This document shows positions 26,841-27,467 of a stretch of DNA of 27,467 bases, one piece after another (within the stretch, counting starts at the first letter, position 1; each line of letters opens with the position of its first letter). The position numbers and the translations under genes are program-made. Source of the DNA: Chara braunii (taxonomy: Eukaryota; Streptophyta; Charophyceae; Charales; Characeae); assembly GCA_003427395.1 (NCBI GenBank), contig BFEA01000065.1, forward strand, positions 1,901,018-1,928,484. The letters run 5' to 3'. Under the pieces are notes generated by a model, which worked only from the letters and a program-made list of their open reading frames with translations, did no database searches and was not told where the DNA came from.

Positions 26841-27144
26841 TTGTTTTATGCTACAGCGATGGAGCAAACGCCCTCGGCCGACCTACCTCTACAAAGGCAT
26901 GTAAAAGCCTTTGCATGTGGGCCGGTAGCTCTGCAGGGATACGCCTACTTGAGGGTGGTGACAGCCCCTAGGGTAGAGGTAAGTTGTACCTCTCGACGTC
27001 CCGACCTGTCGCAGGGCGTCGTGAGAGGTATAGCACGCGCGCACGGTCGGAGTGGTGACCGGTTCTTTTTCAGGAATACATCCTGCATGACATGACCATG
27101 AGGTTCAGCGCTCCCAGCGGGGTGCGGGACCGCCGAGCGCGACA
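26841..27144 (+). repeat. Diverged LTR of a related element (solo or 3' LTR)
   Basis: From CTACAGCG...GAGCAAACGCCCTCGG to GCGCGACA it is collinear with 430-795 but far more diverged. GGGTGGTGACAGCCCC and CATGACATG are kept. No PBS follows 27144, so it is a solo LTR or the 3' LTR of another element. Its start could lie upstream of 26841. Stems: 26880-26923 and 26987-27030 (TACCTCTC+GACG pairing CGTC+GAGAGGTA). CAGGA/TCCTG near 27070 is created by about ten bases that the other LTRs lack. Confidence 0.75.
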
Positions 27145-27467
27145 ACGCTACTAAGTCGCACGATTCAAGGCTAGTAAGACAAAAAAATTACCCGCAGGGG
27201 TGCAGTGACGGGTAGAAGGGTTAACACGATCAAAGTGTCGTGTCATTCTAAAAGGATGGACGGTCAGGGGTCCAAGATCAGATCCACGACCAAAGGAGTG
27301 GATTGTCGGCAGTGAATCCCCCCCGGCAGCGGACAAGCGCGGCCAAGTCCGCGGCCGCGGCCAGGCTGTGAAGCCCGCGGACGTGTCCGCGCGGACGCGC
27401 GCATTCGCGGACACGTGGCGGCCGCAGGGGAGGGGGGTTGAAGATTCTGACGGCGCCACGTGGCGGC
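27145..27467. other. GC-rich right end with palindromes
   Basis: No credible gene; ORFs on minus are GC-composition artefacts. TACCCG/CGGGTA lies near 27189-27214. CGCGGAC-GT-GTCCGCG (27376-27391) and GTCCGCGCGGAC (27385-27396) overlap. GCGGCCGC occurs at 27353 and 27418. Confidence 0.5.

Noticed and set aside
27145-27467. CpG-island promoter of a host gene
   Set aside because: GC-rich and palindromic, but no coding sequence, TATA or start context is visible before the window ends.

Overview
This is a eukaryotic nuclear window with almost no intact coding sequence. It holds one large decayed Ty3/gypsy (Metaviridae) LTR retrotransposon, a diverged LTR of a related element, many microsatellites (ATT, GT, GA) and several small repeat families. 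Three isolated Ns point to a draft assembly. The PBS looks like one that pairs with tRNA-Asp, a type I know from plant gypsy elements, and the RT phrasing (YIDD box, PGIRRFVW-type block) resembles elements I recall from charophyte green algae and filamentous fungi. A large repeat-rich genome of the charophyte type is my best guess, but that is memory and not a search result.

Layout. 1-795 is the 5' LTR, cut by the window edge. PBS and leader follow, then gag (1042-2421), protease (2402-3655), RT/RNase H (3781-5932) and integrase (5886-6959), all on + and all broken by stops and frameshifts although most catalytic residues survive. 6960-13080 is non-coding; within it 8.6-11.45 kb is packed with perfect short hairpins. 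13124-14209 is a decayed third ORF of unknown function. The 3' LTR is 14440-15233, about 95% identical to the 5' copy by eye, so the element spans roughly 15 kb.

Outside the element: a 66-bp-arm inverted repeat with two mismatches (15896-16043); a TIR element rich in GTTCG (17406-17769); two 82-bp fold-back elements inside a 200-bp duplication (18849-19248); two 348-bp copies of a dispersed repeat with different microsatellite tails (19871, 21463); a 13-copy, ~72-bp tandem array (23991-24930) followed by a family of direct hairpin units (24939-25673); and a diverged LTR (26841-27144) beside a very GC-rich end.

The most unusual signal is structural. The non-coding DNA is full of perfect stem-loops with unrelated stem sequences, very often with 4-nt loops, while gag-pol shows almost none. 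In the 25-kb family the stems change but stay paired, and the wobbles are G-T on the + strand, which is what constraint on a + strand RNA would leave. In several repeat families one copy has a hairpin that its sister lacks, which suggests hairpins are being created locally, for example by template switching. No host gene, rRNA gene, complete tRNA gene or CRISPR array could be supported.
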